Shown piece by piece: positions 45,247-54,554 of a stretch of DNA of 64,000 nt. The position numbers were made by a program, and so were the translations under genes. Position 1 is the stretch's first letter. Every line of letters starts with the position of its first letter. Below the pieces are notes generated by a model, which made no database searches, was not told where the DNA came from, and saw nothing but the letters and a program-made list of their open reading frames with translations. The stretch is from Streptococcus macacae NCTC 11558 (GTDB lineage: Bacteria > Bacillota > Bacilli > Lactobacillales > Streptococcaceae): NCBI RefSeq assembly GCF_000187995.2, contig NZ_AEUW02000001.1, positions 496,001 to 560,000 on the forward strand, written 5' to 3'.

Positions 45247-46152
45247 CTAATGAGCCTTGCTGTATTTTTCCAAGCTGTTTTTAATAGCAGTGATAAATTT
45301 CTGAGCGATAATGGTTTCTTGCTTACGCTTATTGCTGACAAAACCAAGGGTATGGGTTTCACTGTTTTTGAGTGGGACTAGGGCGATTTGATCTTTGATA
45401 AAACTGTTGACAATACCCAGTCCAGAAGCATAAGCATCAGAACCGCAGAGAATGTTCATGATGGTACCGCGATCATTGCTGTAAAAGACAGACTGATTTT
45501 CAGGGATATCAAGCGTATCTTCGTCAAAATGAAGCCCAGATGTTTCCTGTCTGAAACGAACTTGTTTATAATCTTTCAATTGAGACTTTTCAATGACTTT
45601 TTGTTTGGCGAGCGGATGCCCTTTTCTCAAGAAAATGCGTGTCGGAAAATTGCCAAGAGGGGTAAAAGCAAGATCATGCTGTTTAAAATAATGTTCTAAA
45701 ATATGGCGGTTATCGTCGTTAAGATAAAGAATTCCTAAGTCACTTTCAAAATTTAAGACACTTTCTAGAATTTTTTTAGTTGTTGTCTCATTTAGGTGAA
45801 AATGCTGGTAGTCACTTTTGAACTTTTCAGCTATTTCAAGAAGCGGAATAGCTAGAAAATCGTAATGATGTGAACTAATCGTAAAACTATTTTTGTAATT
45901 AGCATGATAACGTTGCTTTAGCAGATCCACTTCTCCAATGATGCGTTTAGCGTACTTTAGAAAATCATAGCCATCATCAGTTAGCTGTGCTCCTGCATTG
46001 GAGCGGAAAAAAAGCTGGACTCCTAATTCATTTTCCAGTTCTTTAATAGCTGAAGAAAGATTGGGCTGTGTGACATACAGCTTTTTGGCAGCTTCGCTAA
46101 AAGAGCCTGTACTGGCAATTGCTTGGACATAGCGGCATTGTTGAAAATTCAT
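45247..46152 (-). CDS. LysR-family transcriptional regulator
   Basis: 301 residues, standard length. Helix-turn-helix at ~16-40 (S-F-S-E-A-A-K-K-L-Y-V-T-Q-P-N-L-S-S-A-I), then the linker helix and a two-lobed effector domain. The N-terminus M-N-F-Q-Q-C-R-Y-V resembles the streptococcal group controlling sulfur amino acid and methionine uptake, but effector and targets are not readable. It is divergent from the methyltransferase/ABC operon, the classic layout for a LysR regulator and its target. 45069-45246 holds no gene. Confidence 0.9.
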   Translation of the reverse strand: MNFQQCRYVQAIASTGSFSEAAKKLYVTQPNLSSAIKELENELGVQLFFRSNAGAQLTDDGYDFLKYAKRIIGEVDLLKQRYHANYKNSFTISSHHYDFLAIPLLEIAEKFKSDYQHFHLNETTTKKILESVLNFESDLGILYLNDDNRHILEHYFKQHDLAFTPLGNFPTRIFLRKGHPLAKQKVIEKSQLKDYKQVRFRQETSGLHFDEDTLDIPENQSVFYSNDRGTIMNILCGSDAYASGLGIVNSFIKDQIALVPLKNSETHTLGFVSNKRKQETIIAQKFITAIKNSLEKYSKAH

Positions 46153-46299
46153 ATATAAACTCCTAAAATCTTTTTGCTATTATAACAAAAGTTAGTTCTA
46201 AAAAGCTGTTAAAATCTGATAGAAAAAAAGAAAGAGCTGATAACTTTTTCTTATATCCATCTATTATTTGTCTTTTTACCTTTGTTCACGCTGTTTTTT

Positions 46300-46327
46300 A
46301 GACCGCTATAAATAAAATTTATGGTCT
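46300..46327 (+). promoter_or_regulatory. Inverted repeat and promoter ahead of the methyltransferase operon
   Basis: AGACC (46300) and GGTCT (46323) flank an inner dyad ATAAAT/ATTTAT. A -10-like TATAAA (46307-46312) lies inside, with TTCACG 16 bases upstream. It is a candidate operator for the divergent LysR protein. The arms overlap the -10 box, which would fit repression better than activation. Confidence 0.45.
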
Positions 46328-46405
46328 GCCATAAAAAAGATAGATTATACAAGGAGTTTGGGAGATGGTAGGATAAAATCATATTTTACAAAGGAGATGG
46401 CTTTT

Positions 46406-47413
46406 ATGGCAAGGAATAAAAAAGAATGGGTTTTAAAAGCTTTTAGAGGTGAAGAAGTAGATCGTGTACCTGTAGGATTTTGGTATCATTTTTTACCCGA
46501 GGAAGAATTTGGCCAAGGTCTTGATAACGCTCAGCTATTTGATAAAAATTGGCAAGGGCACCAAAAATTCATTAAAGAAGTAGATCCGGATTTTATTAAA
46601 ATAATGAGTGATGGTTTTTTTAACTATCCTAATGAACTTATCCATAAGGGTGTTTCTTCTGTAAGAGAATTGGCTAATATAGTTTCCATTGGGGAAAATC
46701 ACCCTTGGTTTGATCAGCAAGTAGAATTAGTAAAAGCAATTAAACGTACTTTCTCAGAAGATATACTAGCTATTTATAATATTTTTGCCCCAGTGACTTA
46801 TCTCAAGTGGCAATTGTCTGGTCAGGTGGCGCACGGCGATAGTATTATTGCTCAATTTTTACAGGAAGATGCTAAAACCTTAAAAAAGGTTTTAAATGTG
46901 ATTGCTGGAGATATTGCTATCTTAGCGAAAAAGATCATTGCAGAAGCAGGAATTGAAGGGATTTATCTCAGTGTCCAGTCTATTCAAGATAGCAAGGTCA
47001 CCTCTGAAGATTACCGTCATTATATTGCACCTAGTGATTTAGCTATTATTGAAGCAGCACATCAGGCTGATGGATTGACTGTCCTTCACATTTGCGGTTA
47101 TGAAGGAGCCAGCAATGATATTGAGCTCTTTAAAGATTATCCTGCTCAGGTCTTTAATTGGGCAGTAGGACCAGAAGGCATCAGTCTAGCTCAAGGCCGC
47201 AAACTTTTCGGCGGTAAGACTGTCTTGGGAGGCTTTGTTAATACTAAGGACGGCATCCTCTATAAAGGAAGCAAGGAAGAGATACAAGCTCAAGTAAGGA
47301 AACTCTTGCAAGAGTCAGGTTCCTTAGCTACTATCATTGGTGCAGATTGTACCATTCCAAGTGATATTGCTTCTGAGCGGATTGCTTGGGTCAAAGAGGC
47401 CGTAACTTTGTAA
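46406..47413 (+). CDS. Uroporphyrinogen decarboxylase-like methyltransferase (MtaA/CmuA type)
   Basis: 335 residues with the URO-D barrel fold: N-terminal R-G-E-E-V-D-R-V-P-V-G-F-W-Y-H, then S-V-Q-S-I-Q-D in the middle. It carries the zinc motif of the MtaA/CmuA methyltransferases, His228-x-Cys230 (L-H-I-C-G) plus Cys315 (G-A-D-C-T-I). These enzymes transfer methyl groups between a corrinoid and a thiol; true haem-pathway decarboxylases lack the cysteines. No corrinoid protein gene is near. It leads the ABC importer genes (gap 27 bases) and may methylate or demethylate a thiol amino acid they bring in (inference). The ATG at 46406 is chosen for AAGGAG nine bases upstream. Confidence 0.82.
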   Translation: MARNKKEWVLKAFRGEEVDRVPVGFWYHFLPEEEFGQGLDNAQLFDKNWQGHQKFIKEVDPDFIKIMSDGFFNYPNELIHKGVSSVRELANIVSIGENHPWFDQQVELVKAIKRTFSEDILAIYNIFAPVTYLKWQLSGQVAHGDSIIAQFLQEDAKTLKKVLNVIAGDIAILAKKIIAEAGIEGIYLSVQSIQDSKVTSEDYRHYIAPSDLAIIEAAHQADGLTVLHICGYEGASNDIELFKDYPAQVFNWAVGPEGISLAQGRKLFGGKTVLGGFVNTKDGILYKGSKEEIQAQVRKLLQESGSLATIIGADCTIPSDIASERIAWVKEAVTL

Positions 47414-47440
47414 GTCAGATAGAAGAAGGAGATTATTGAT

Positions 47441-48295
47441 ATGTCTAAGAAAAAATGGATTGTTGCAGGAGGAGTTCTTGTTCTCCTTGTTGGCGGAACA
47501 CTTATTGGGCGTTATTTGGCAGGAAATGGCAGCAATGGGAAAGTTACAACTTTAAAAGTAGCACATACTCAAAATTACGCTCCTTATGATTATGTTAATG
47601 ACAAGGGAGAAAGTACCGGCTATGAAGTAGAAGTTTTGAAAGCTGTTGATAAAAAACTGCCGGATTATAAATTTAAATACACGGGAACAAGCGATGAAGA
47701 TCTGCTCATTGGCCTTGAATCTGGCAAATATGATATCGGGACTAAAGGAGCCTGGTATACAAAAGAGCGAGCTAAAAAATTTATTTTTCCTAAAGATGCT
47801 CTAGGAGCTAGTGTTATTGGTTTTACAATTCGAAAAGATGATAAAAAAAGAATAAAGGATATTGACTCTTTTGCTAAATCGGGTGGAAAGCTGGTTCCTA
47901 TTTCTCCGCAAAATGCCCAGTGGAATGTCATTGAAGATTATAATAGCAAACATAAGGATAGTCCTATTGCTTTAAAATCGGCAGAAAGTTTTACAGTGGC
48001 TGATGCTTATGCCTGGGTTTTGGAAGGACGCTATGATGCTTATTTTGATATCAAATTATCATTTGAACAAGCAGTAAAAGACAAGAAGGGAGCTTATCAC
48101 AAATATGCAGATAAACTCACCTGGGTTCCTTACAAAGGAATTGAAACCTATCCCCTTATCCATCGGAATAAGGCTAATAAAAAATTTGCGAAAGCTTATG
48201 ACAAAGCCATTAAAGAATTAAAGAAAGATGGAACCTTGTCAAAACTATCTAAAAAATATTTTGGAGAAAATGTCTTTAATTATGTCACTAAATAG
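47441..48295 (+). CDS. Polar amino acid ABC transporter, substrate-binding protein
   Basis: 284 residues. The N-terminal hydrophobic segment (~6-27) has no lipobox cysteine, so it is either a membrane anchor or a secreted form; most Gram-positive binding proteins are lipoproteins. The rest is the family 3 (GlnH/HisJ-like) fold: L-K-V-A-H-T-Q-N-Y-A-P-Y-D, G-E-S-T-G-Y-E-V-E-V, and G-T-K-G-A-W-Y-T-K-E-R. The usual ligand Arg/Asp signature is altered (A-W-Y-T-K-E-R-A), so the ligand cannot be told. Followed by two permease and one ATPase gene with gaps of 8-9 bases. Confidence 0.88.
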   Translation: MSKKKWIVAGGVLVLLVGGTLIGRYLAGNGSNGKVTTLKVAHTQNYAPYDYVNDKGESTGYEVEVLKAVDKKLPDYKFKYTGTSDEDLLIGLESGKYDIGTKGAWYTKERAKKFIFPKDALGASVIGFTIRKDDKKRIKDIDSFAKSGGKLVPISPQNAQWNVIEDYNSKHKDSPIALKSAESFTVADAYAWVLEGRYDAYFDIKLSFEQAVKDKKGAYHKYADKLTWVPYKGIETYPLIHRNKANKKFAKAYDKAIKELKKDGTLSKLSKKYFGENVFNYVTK

Positions 48296-48303
48296 GAGGT
48301 TTT

Positions 48304-48999
48304 ATGGTTTCTTATACACCATCTTATGTCTTTAAGTTTTTACCGACTATTTTGGCTGCTCTTCCTGTAACTTTGTGGGTTATTTTTTTGACGGTGCTTT
48401 TAGGTTCCTTGTTGGGAGCAGGACTAGCTTGGGTGCAGGTGAGTTTTAAAAGCAGAGGCTGGGTAAACGTTGCTAGGACTTATGTCTTTGTCTTAAGATG
48501 CACCCCGCCGATTGTCTTGCTTTTTCTTGTCTTTTATGGACTGCCTAAATTTTTAGCGTGGTGGCTTCATTTAGAGGCCGATGATTGGTCACGGACCATT
48601 TTTGTCATTGTAACTATGGTTTTACTGTTTGCTGCTTCTATCTCAGAAGTTTTTAAATCAGCCTATTTAGCTGTTCCCAAAGGACAGCTAGAGGCAGGCC
48701 TCAGTGTTGGTATGACTGGTTTTCAAACTTTTATTCGAATTCTCTTGCCGCAGGCTTTTAAAATCGCCCTGCCTAATATAACAACTGCTATTTTAAATTT
48801 GATGAAAGATACAGCTTTAGCTTATACAATTGGTTTGGTAGATGTCATGGGAGCAGGAAATCTCCTCATCAGCCGAAATTTAGGCAATTACTCTTTGGAA
48901 ACATATACAGCAGTTGCGTTTATCTATTGGGGGATTGCCTTGGTTTTAGCGCTGGTATCCTATTTTATGGAACATGGTTTCAATAAAGGAAATGTCTAG
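48304..48999 (+). CDS. Amino acid ABC transporter permease 1
   Basis: 231 residues with about five hydrophobic segments. The HisM-type signature is present: the ATPase-contacting EAA loop K-G-Q-L-E-A-G-L-S-V-G-M-T-G-F-Q-T-F-I-R-I-L-L-P-Q-A-F-K, and R-C-T-P-P-I-V-L-L near the first loop. TAGGAGG stands before the ATG. It is one half of the membrane channel. Confidence 0.92.
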   Translation: MVSYTPSYVFKFLPTILAALPVTLWVIFLTVLLGSLLGAGLAWVQVSFKSRGWVNVARTYVFVLRCTPPIVLLFLVFYGLPKFLAWWLHLEADDWSRTIFVIVTMVLLFAASISEVFKSAYLAVPKGQLEAGLSVGMTGFQTFIRILLPQAFKIALPNITTAILNLMKDTALAYTIGLVDVMGAGNLLISRNLGNYSLETYTAVAFIYWGIALVLALVSYFMEHGFNKGNV

Positions 49000-49007
49000 G
49001 AGGTCGT

Positions 49008-49682
49008 ATGGATTTTTCGTATATTTTACAAACTTTTTGGCTCTCCTTAAAGGGCATTCCTGTTACTTTGTCTATTATGGCCGTCTCGCTCTTATTAAGT
49101 TTTCTGCCAGCTCTCTTTTTAGCTCTGGGGAGAATTTATAAGGTAAAGGGTGTGACAGTTTTTTCTGTTGTTTATCTGGCATTTATTAGGGCAACGCCGC
49201 CTATTCTTTTGATACTCTTTTTTTACAGCCTTTTGCCTAGTGTTTTAAATACTATTTTAAAATCAAGCGGTCTGAATATTTTTAAACTAAACCCTATTTT
49301 TTATGCCTTTATTATTTTTAGCTTGATGGCAACAGGCAGTCTATCGGAGATTTTACGCTCAGCTATTTTAACGGTTGACAAAGGACAGCTAGAAGCAGCT
49401 CAATCTATTGGTTTAACAACAAGCCAAAGTTACCTTAGAATTGTCTTTCCCCAGGCTTTAAAGTCTGCTCTTCCAAATCTTTGCAATTTGGTCATTAATA
49501 TTGTCAAAGGGACATCCTTAGTTTTTGTCATGACTGTTAAAGATATTACGGCCATTGCCAAGGTTGAAGCAGCTCATGGTTACCAATATTTTGAATCTTA
49601 TCTTGTTATTTTCATTATTTATATTATCATTTGCGGTTTGATTCAGTGGGCTTTTTCAGCTTTGGAGAAGCGTTTTGTTTAA
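49008..49682 (+). CDS. Amino acid ABC transporter permease 2
   Basis: 224 residues, same family as the preceding gene: R-A-T-P-P-I-L-L-I and the EAA loop K-G-Q-L-E-A-A-Q-S-I-G-L-T-T-S-Q-S-Y-L. The two permeases are diverged enough to form a heterodimer. AGGAGG lies before the ATG, 8 bases after the upstream stop. Partner of the genes at 48304 and 49692. Confidence 0.92.
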   Translation: MDFSYILQTFWLSLKGIPVTLSIMAVSLLLSFLPALFLALGRIYKVKGVTVFSVVYLAFIRATPPILLILFFYSLLPSVLNTILKSSGLNIFKLNPIFYAFIIFSLMATGSLSEILRSAILTVDKGQLEAAQSIGLTTSQSYLRIVFPQALKSALPNLCNLVINIVKGTSLVFVMTVKDITAIAKVEAAHGYQYFESYLVIFIIYIIICGLIQWAFSALEKRFV

Positions 49683-49691
49683 GGAGAATAA

Positions 49692-50456
49692 ATGTTAGAA
49701 ATTAAAAATTTATCAAAACGATTTGGAGATAAACTTGTTCTTGAAGATGTTAGTTTAACAGTTGACAAAGGAGATGTTGTCGTTATTTTAGGTCCTAGCG
49801 GGTCAGGGAAAACAACTTTTTTGCGCTGCCTTAATCATTTAGAAAAAGCAGACCAGGGACAATTAACTTTAGATAAGCAATCTTACGATTTAGCAGATCT
49901 TAGTCGCAAAGAAATTTTGACTATTCGACAAAAGACGGCCTTTGTTTTTCAGCATTATAATCTTTTTGCTAATAAAACAGCTCTTGAAAATATTTTAGAA
50001 GGGCTTGTTGTTGCCAGAAAGATTCCTAAAGCTGAGGCAGAAAAGACAGCCCTAGAGGCCTTGGAAAAGGTAGGTTTGCTTAGTTATAAGGACTATTACC
50101 CTAGTCAGCTTTCTGGCGGTCAAAAGCAACGGATAGGGATTGCACGCGCCATTGCTGTTAAACCTGATCTTATCTTTTTTGATGAACCAACATCGGCGCT
50201 TGACCCTGAATTGATAGGTGATGTTTTGGGTGTCATGAAACAATTGGCTAAGGAAGGCATTACCATGATTGTGGTTACGCATGAAATGAGTTTTGCTAAA
50301 GATGTTGCTAACCATGTTGTTTTTATGGATGGCGGTCATATTATTGAAGAAGCATCTCCAAAAGAATTCTTTTCAAAACCTAAAGAAGAAAGAACACGTC
50401 GCTTTTTGGCTCGCATTTTATCGGATGACAGTTATTCAGTTGATTACATTTTATAG
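49692..50456 (+). CDS. Amino acid ABC transporter ATP-binding protein
   Basis: 254 residues. Walker A G-P-S-G-S-G-K-T-T, Q-loop V-F-Q-H-Y-N-L-F, signature L-S-G-G-Q-K-Q-R, Walker B L-I-F-F-D-E-P-T-S-A-L-D and switch His in V-V-T-H-E-M-S. This is the GlnQ/HisP type. It is the last gene of the LysR-linked operon and is followed by a hairpin at ~50520. AAGGAG precedes the ATG. Confidence 0.94.
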   Translation: MLEIKNLSKRFGDKLVLEDVSLTVDKGDVVVILGPSGSGKTTFLRCLNHLEKADQGQLTLDKQSYDLADLSRKEILTIRQKTAFVFQHYNLFANKTALENILEGLVVARKIPKAEAEKTALEALEKVGLLSYKDYYPSQLSGGQKQRIGIARAIAVKPDLIFFDEPTSALDPELIGDVLGVMKQLAKEGITMIVVTHEMSFAKDVANHVVFMDGGHIIEEASPKEFFSKPKEERTRRFLARILSDDSYSVDYIL

Positions 50457-50519
50457 ATTTTGGCTTGTTTGGAGGATTAAGGTCTGTTAAAAAGGGCGGT
50501 AAAGTAAGAATGAGCTGGA

Positions 50520-50562
50520 AAATGAGGCCGGGATAAAGTCCTTGGTCTCATTTGATTTTTTC
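50520..50562 (+). terminator. Terminator after the amino acid ABC operon
   Basis: AAATGAGGCC and GGTCTCATTT form a 10-bp stem (one G-T) with a 14-base loop and a T-rich tail. Confidence 0.7.
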
Positions 50563-50580
50563 TGATCTATTGCAAGACGC

Positions 50581-50691
50581 AAAAGGAGGGAGTAAAACAG
50601 TCCTGTGGGCTGTTTAAGATCAGCAAATCCTCGTTTCTACTTGCTGAAAATCGAAGACTTCGTCTGATCGTTTTTGGCTCGCTCCTATTTT
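50581..50691. repeat. Structured non-coding segment with inverted ends, possible small repeat element
   Basis: AAAAGGAGGGAG at the left and CTCGCTCCTATTTT at the right are imperfect inverted ends. Inside are AACAGTCC/GGGCTGTT, GATCAG/CTGATC (50618, 50664) and CAGCAA/TTGCTG. The nested dyads suggest a folded RNA or a miniature repeat rather than coding DNA. It fills part of the 428-base gap 50457-50884, between the terminator and a BOX element. Confidence 0.4.
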
Positions 50692-50754
50692 CTTCTGTCT
50701 CAAGGTCGCTTTTTTCTCTTATTTATATTACAATAAATAGGAATGTAACAATTA

Positions 50755-50858
50755 ATATTCTTTGAAAATCTCTTCAAACGACGTCAGCGTCACCTTGCCC
50801 TAGCTTAGTACTGCCTGCGGCTAGCTTCCTAGTTTGCTTTTTGATTTTCATTGAGTAT
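50755..50858 (-). repeat. BOX element, 104 bp, reverse orientation
   Basis: Read on the minus strand it starts ATACTCAATGAAAATCAAA, holds GGAAGCTAGCCGCAGGCAGT and GGCAAGGTGACGCTGACGTC, and ends GAATAT. It has the same length and layout as the copy at 18942-19045. It ends 26 bases before the mvaD start, just upstream of its ribosome site. Confidence 0.87.
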
Positions 50859-50884
50859 AAATATAAATAAAAGGAGCTTGGAAG

Positions 50885-51817
50885 GTGAGCCAACAAACAA
50901 TTAGTGTAAAATCTTATGCTAATATTGCTATTATTAAATATTGGGGGAAAAAAGATGCGGTAAAAATGATACCTGCAACCAGCAGCATTTCTTTAACATT
51001 GGAAAATATGTATACTGAAACAAAACTTTCTTCTTTAAAGGAGGCTAAAGCTGATAAATTTTATATTAATGGTGTTTTGCAAAATCAGGAAGAACAGGCT
51101 AAAATCTCTAAAATTCTTGATCTTTTTAGAAAAGAAGAACCTATTTTTCTAAAAATAGAGACAAAAAATAATATGCCGACAGCTGCAGGCCTGTCTTCAA
51201 GTTCCAGTGGGCTGTCAGCCCTAATTAAAGCAGCAGATATCTTTTTTGAGACGCAGCTCAGCCAAAGAGAGCTGGCACAAATGGCAAAATTTGCTTCAGG
51301 ATCTGCTTCACGCTCTTTTTTTGGTCCTTTGACTGCCTGGGATAAAGATTCTGGAGAGATCTATCCAGTGCAGACCGATTTAAAATTAGCGATGATTATA
51401 CTGGTTTTGGACGCTGCCAAAAAGCCTATTTCCAGCCGTGAAGGGATGAGAATCTGCTCGGAGACCTCAGCTGTTTTTGATGATTGGGTAAAACAGTCAG
51501 AAAAAGATTATTCTGCCATGCTTACTTATCTTAAAAATAATGATTTTAAAAATGTTGGTGAATTGGCAGAAGCAAATGCTCTTGCGATGCATGCGACAAC
51601 GAAAGCAGCTAGACCGCCATTTTCTTATTTGACGAAAGCTTCCTATAAAGCTATGGACAAGGTAAGAGAATTACGCCAGCAAGGGGAAAGATGCTATTTT
51701 ACAATGGATGCAGGCCCTAATGTCAAAATCTTATGCTTAGAAGAAGACTTAGAGCACTTATCTGCCTTTTTTGCCCGCGATTATCAGATCATTGTTTCTA
51801 AAGCAAAGGAATTGTAA
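50885..51817 (+). CDS. mvaD: Diphosphomevalonate decarboxylase
   Basis: 310-residue GHMP-kinase-fold enzyme that converts mevalonate 5-diphosphate to isopentenyl diphosphate. It shows S-Y-A-N-I-A-I-I-K-Y-W-G-K at the N-terminus, the ATP loop P-T-A-A-G-L-S-S-S-S-S-G, and A-S-G-S-A-S-R-S. The start is GTG with AAGGAG 8 bases upstream. First of three forward mevalonate genes; mevalonate kinase itself is not in the window. No promoter is obvious between the BOX element and the start, so transcription may begin upstream of the element. Confidence 0.96.
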   Translation: MSQQTISVKSYANIAIIKYWGKKDAVKMIPATSSISLTLENMYTETKLSSLKEAKADKFYINGVLQNQEEQAKISKILDLFRKEEPIFLKIETKNNMPTAAGLSSSSSGLSALIKAADIFFETQLSQRELAQMAKFASGSASRSFFGPLTAWDKDSGEIYPVQTDLKLAMIILVLDAAKKPISSREGMRICSETSAVFDDWVKQSEKDYSAMLTYLKNNDFKNVGELAEANALAMHATTKAARPPFSYLTKASYKAMDKVRELRQQGERCYFTMDAGPNVKILCLEEDLEHLSAFFARDYQIIVSKAKEL

Positions 51818-51818
51818 A

Positions 51819-52817
51819 ATGAATGAGAAAATTCAGGTGCAAGCAGGTGGTAAATTATATATTGCAGGTGAGTATGCAGTATTAACACCGGGTCAGTCAG
51901 CTATTATTAAAAATATTCCCATTTATATGAATGCTGAAATCAAGTTAGCGCAGTCTATTTCCATTTGGTCTGATATGTTTAACTACAGTACGGATATGTC
52001 AAAAGATTCCAACTATGCATTGATTCAGGATACTATCGCTGCCTTTGCTGAATTTCTAGGAAAAAAAGTATCTGACCTTCAGCCTTTTACCTTGGAAATT
52101 AGAGGAAAACTAGAAGAAAAAGGTAAGAAGTACGGTATCGGATCTAGCGGAAGTGTTACCGTTTTAACCTTAAAAGCTCTTTTAGCTTTTTATCATCTTC
52201 ATTTGTCTAAAGATACTATTTTTAAATTAGCTTCTTATGTGTTGATCAAAAGGGGAGACAATGGCTCAATGGGCGATCTTGCCTGTATTATTTATGACGA
52301 TTTGGTATATTTTACATCTTTTGACCGCGATCTTATCAGAAAATGGATCGCTTCAGAAACTCTGGAGAAACTCTTAAAAAGAGAGTGGGGGTATGAAATT
52401 TTTGTCCTGAAAACGGATATCAACTGTGACTTTCTTGTAGGCTGGACGAAGCAGCCTTCTATTTCTAAAGATATGATCGACTATGTCAAAACAGCCATCA
52501 GCCAAAAATTTCTAATCCAAACACAAAACCATCTTAACTGTCTAAAGACAGCATTTTTAGCTGCTGACAAAAAGACGATAAAAAAAGAGCTTGAAGCAGT
52601 ATCAGACCTTCTTTTAAATCTCAGTCCTGTTATTTATAATGAAAAATTGCTGCAACTAAAAAGGGCCAGCTATGGTTTAGACATCGTAGCAAAATCATCT
52701 GGTTCAGGCGGCGGAGACTGCGGTATTGCCTTGTCATTTAATGAAAAAGACAGTCAAACGATTATTGAACGCTGGCAAGAAGCTGGAATTGAATTACTTT
52801 ATCAAGAAAAATTATAG
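51819..52817 (+). CDS. mvaK2: Phosphomevalonate kinase
   Basis: 332-residue GHMP kinase that phosphorylates mevalonate 5-phosphate. It shows G-K-L-Y-I-A-G-E-Y-A-V-L at the N-terminus, the ATP loop Y-G-I-G-S-S-G-S-V-T-V, and S-G-S-G-G-G-D-C-G-I-A near the C-terminus. The ATG at 51819 follows the mvaD stop by one base and uses AAAGGA inside mvaD. It is placed between mvaD and fni, as in other streptococci. Confidence 0.95.
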   Translation: MNEKIQVQAGGKLYIAGEYAVLTPGQSAIIKNIPIYMNAEIKLAQSISIWSDMFNYSTDMSKDSNYALIQDTIAAFAEFLGKKVSDLQPFTLEIRGKLEEKGKKYGIGSSGSVTVLTLKALLAFYHLHLSKDTIFKLASYVLIKRGDNGSMGDLACIIYDDLVYFTSFDRDLIRKWIASETLEKLLKREWGYEIFVLKTDINCDFLVGWTKQPSISKDMIDYVKTAISQKFLIQTQNHLNCLKTAFLAADKKTIKKELEAVSDLLLNLSPVIYNEKLLQLKRASYGLDIVAKSSGSGGGDCGIALSFNEKDSQTIIERWQEAGIELLYQEKL

Positions 52818-53825
<1,008 letters not shown>

Positions 53826-53834
53826 CAAAATAGT

Positions 53835-53886
53835 AAAAATGAACTGTTCCAAAATAGAAACTCTAATGATGGAACAGTTCATTTTT
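53835..53886. terminator. Bidirectional terminator between fni and the hemolysin III gene
   Basis: A 17-bp perfect inverted repeat (AAAAATGAACTGTTCCA and its complement) with an 18-base loop, T-rich on both strands. Confidence 0.92.
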
Positions 53887-53897
53887 TATACTCATTT

Positions 53898-54554
53898 TTA
53901 TAACATATAATAAACAATAGCAACATACTGTAAGGCAGAAGCCAGTAAGATAAAGAGGTGCCATATCATGTGGAAATACGGTTTCTTCTTCGCATAAAAG
54001 AAGGCTCCGACCGTATAGGATAGGCCGCCTCCTAACATCAAAAGCCAAAAGGCCAGACCAGTTTTACTAATGATAGCAGGAATAATGAAGATAACCAGCC
54101 AGCCCATTAAAAGGTAAAGGAAGAGGCTGAACCTATCATTGATTTTTTTCGCAAAGATTTTATATAAAATGCCAAAAATAGTTGTTCCCCACTGTAAGAA
54201 GATAATGACATATCCCAGCCAGCCACCGACTAATGACAGAGCAACGGGCGTATAGCTTCCTGCAATGGCGATATAAATCATGCTGTGGTCAATAATTCTC
54301 AGCACATACTTTTGGGGAGAGTCATAAGTCATAGCATGATAAACAGTGGATGAGAGAAACATTAAAAATAAACTGATGACGAAGATAGCCATGCCAACCG
54401 AGGCAGCTATCCCAAAATTGTGATAGCTGTAAATAGCGGTGATTGGCAGTAAAATAAGCATCAGAACAGCACCGACAGCATGAGTGACGCTGTTTGCTAC
54501 CTCTTCGCCAAATGTTAGCTGTTTACTCAGTTTTAAGCTGTGTGTTGGGCTCAT
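53898..54554 (-). CDS. Hemolysin III / YqfA (PAQR) family membrane protein
   Basis: 218 residues with seven hydrophobic segments. The PAQR-family metal-site residues are visible: E-E-V-A-N-S-V-T-H-A at the N-terminus, S-S-T-V-Y-H with R-I-I-D-H-S-M-I-Y in the middle, and M-I-W-H-L-F-I near the C-terminus. The family includes hydrolase-like receptors; 'hemolysin' comes from one old activity report and should not be read as virulence. It overlaps the end of the upstream DUF1836 gene by 32 bases. Confidence 0.88.
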   Translation of the reverse strand: MSPTHSLKLSKQLTFGEEVANSVTHAVGAVLMLILLPITAIYSYHNFGIAASVGMAIFVISLFLMFLSSTVYHAMTYDSPQKYVLRIIDHSMIYIAIAGSYTPVALSLVGGWLGYVIIFLQWGTTIFGILYKIFAKKINDRFSLFLYLLMGWLVIFIIPAIISKTGLAFWLLMLGGGLSYTVGAFFYAKKKPYFHMIWHLFILLASALQYVAIVYYML

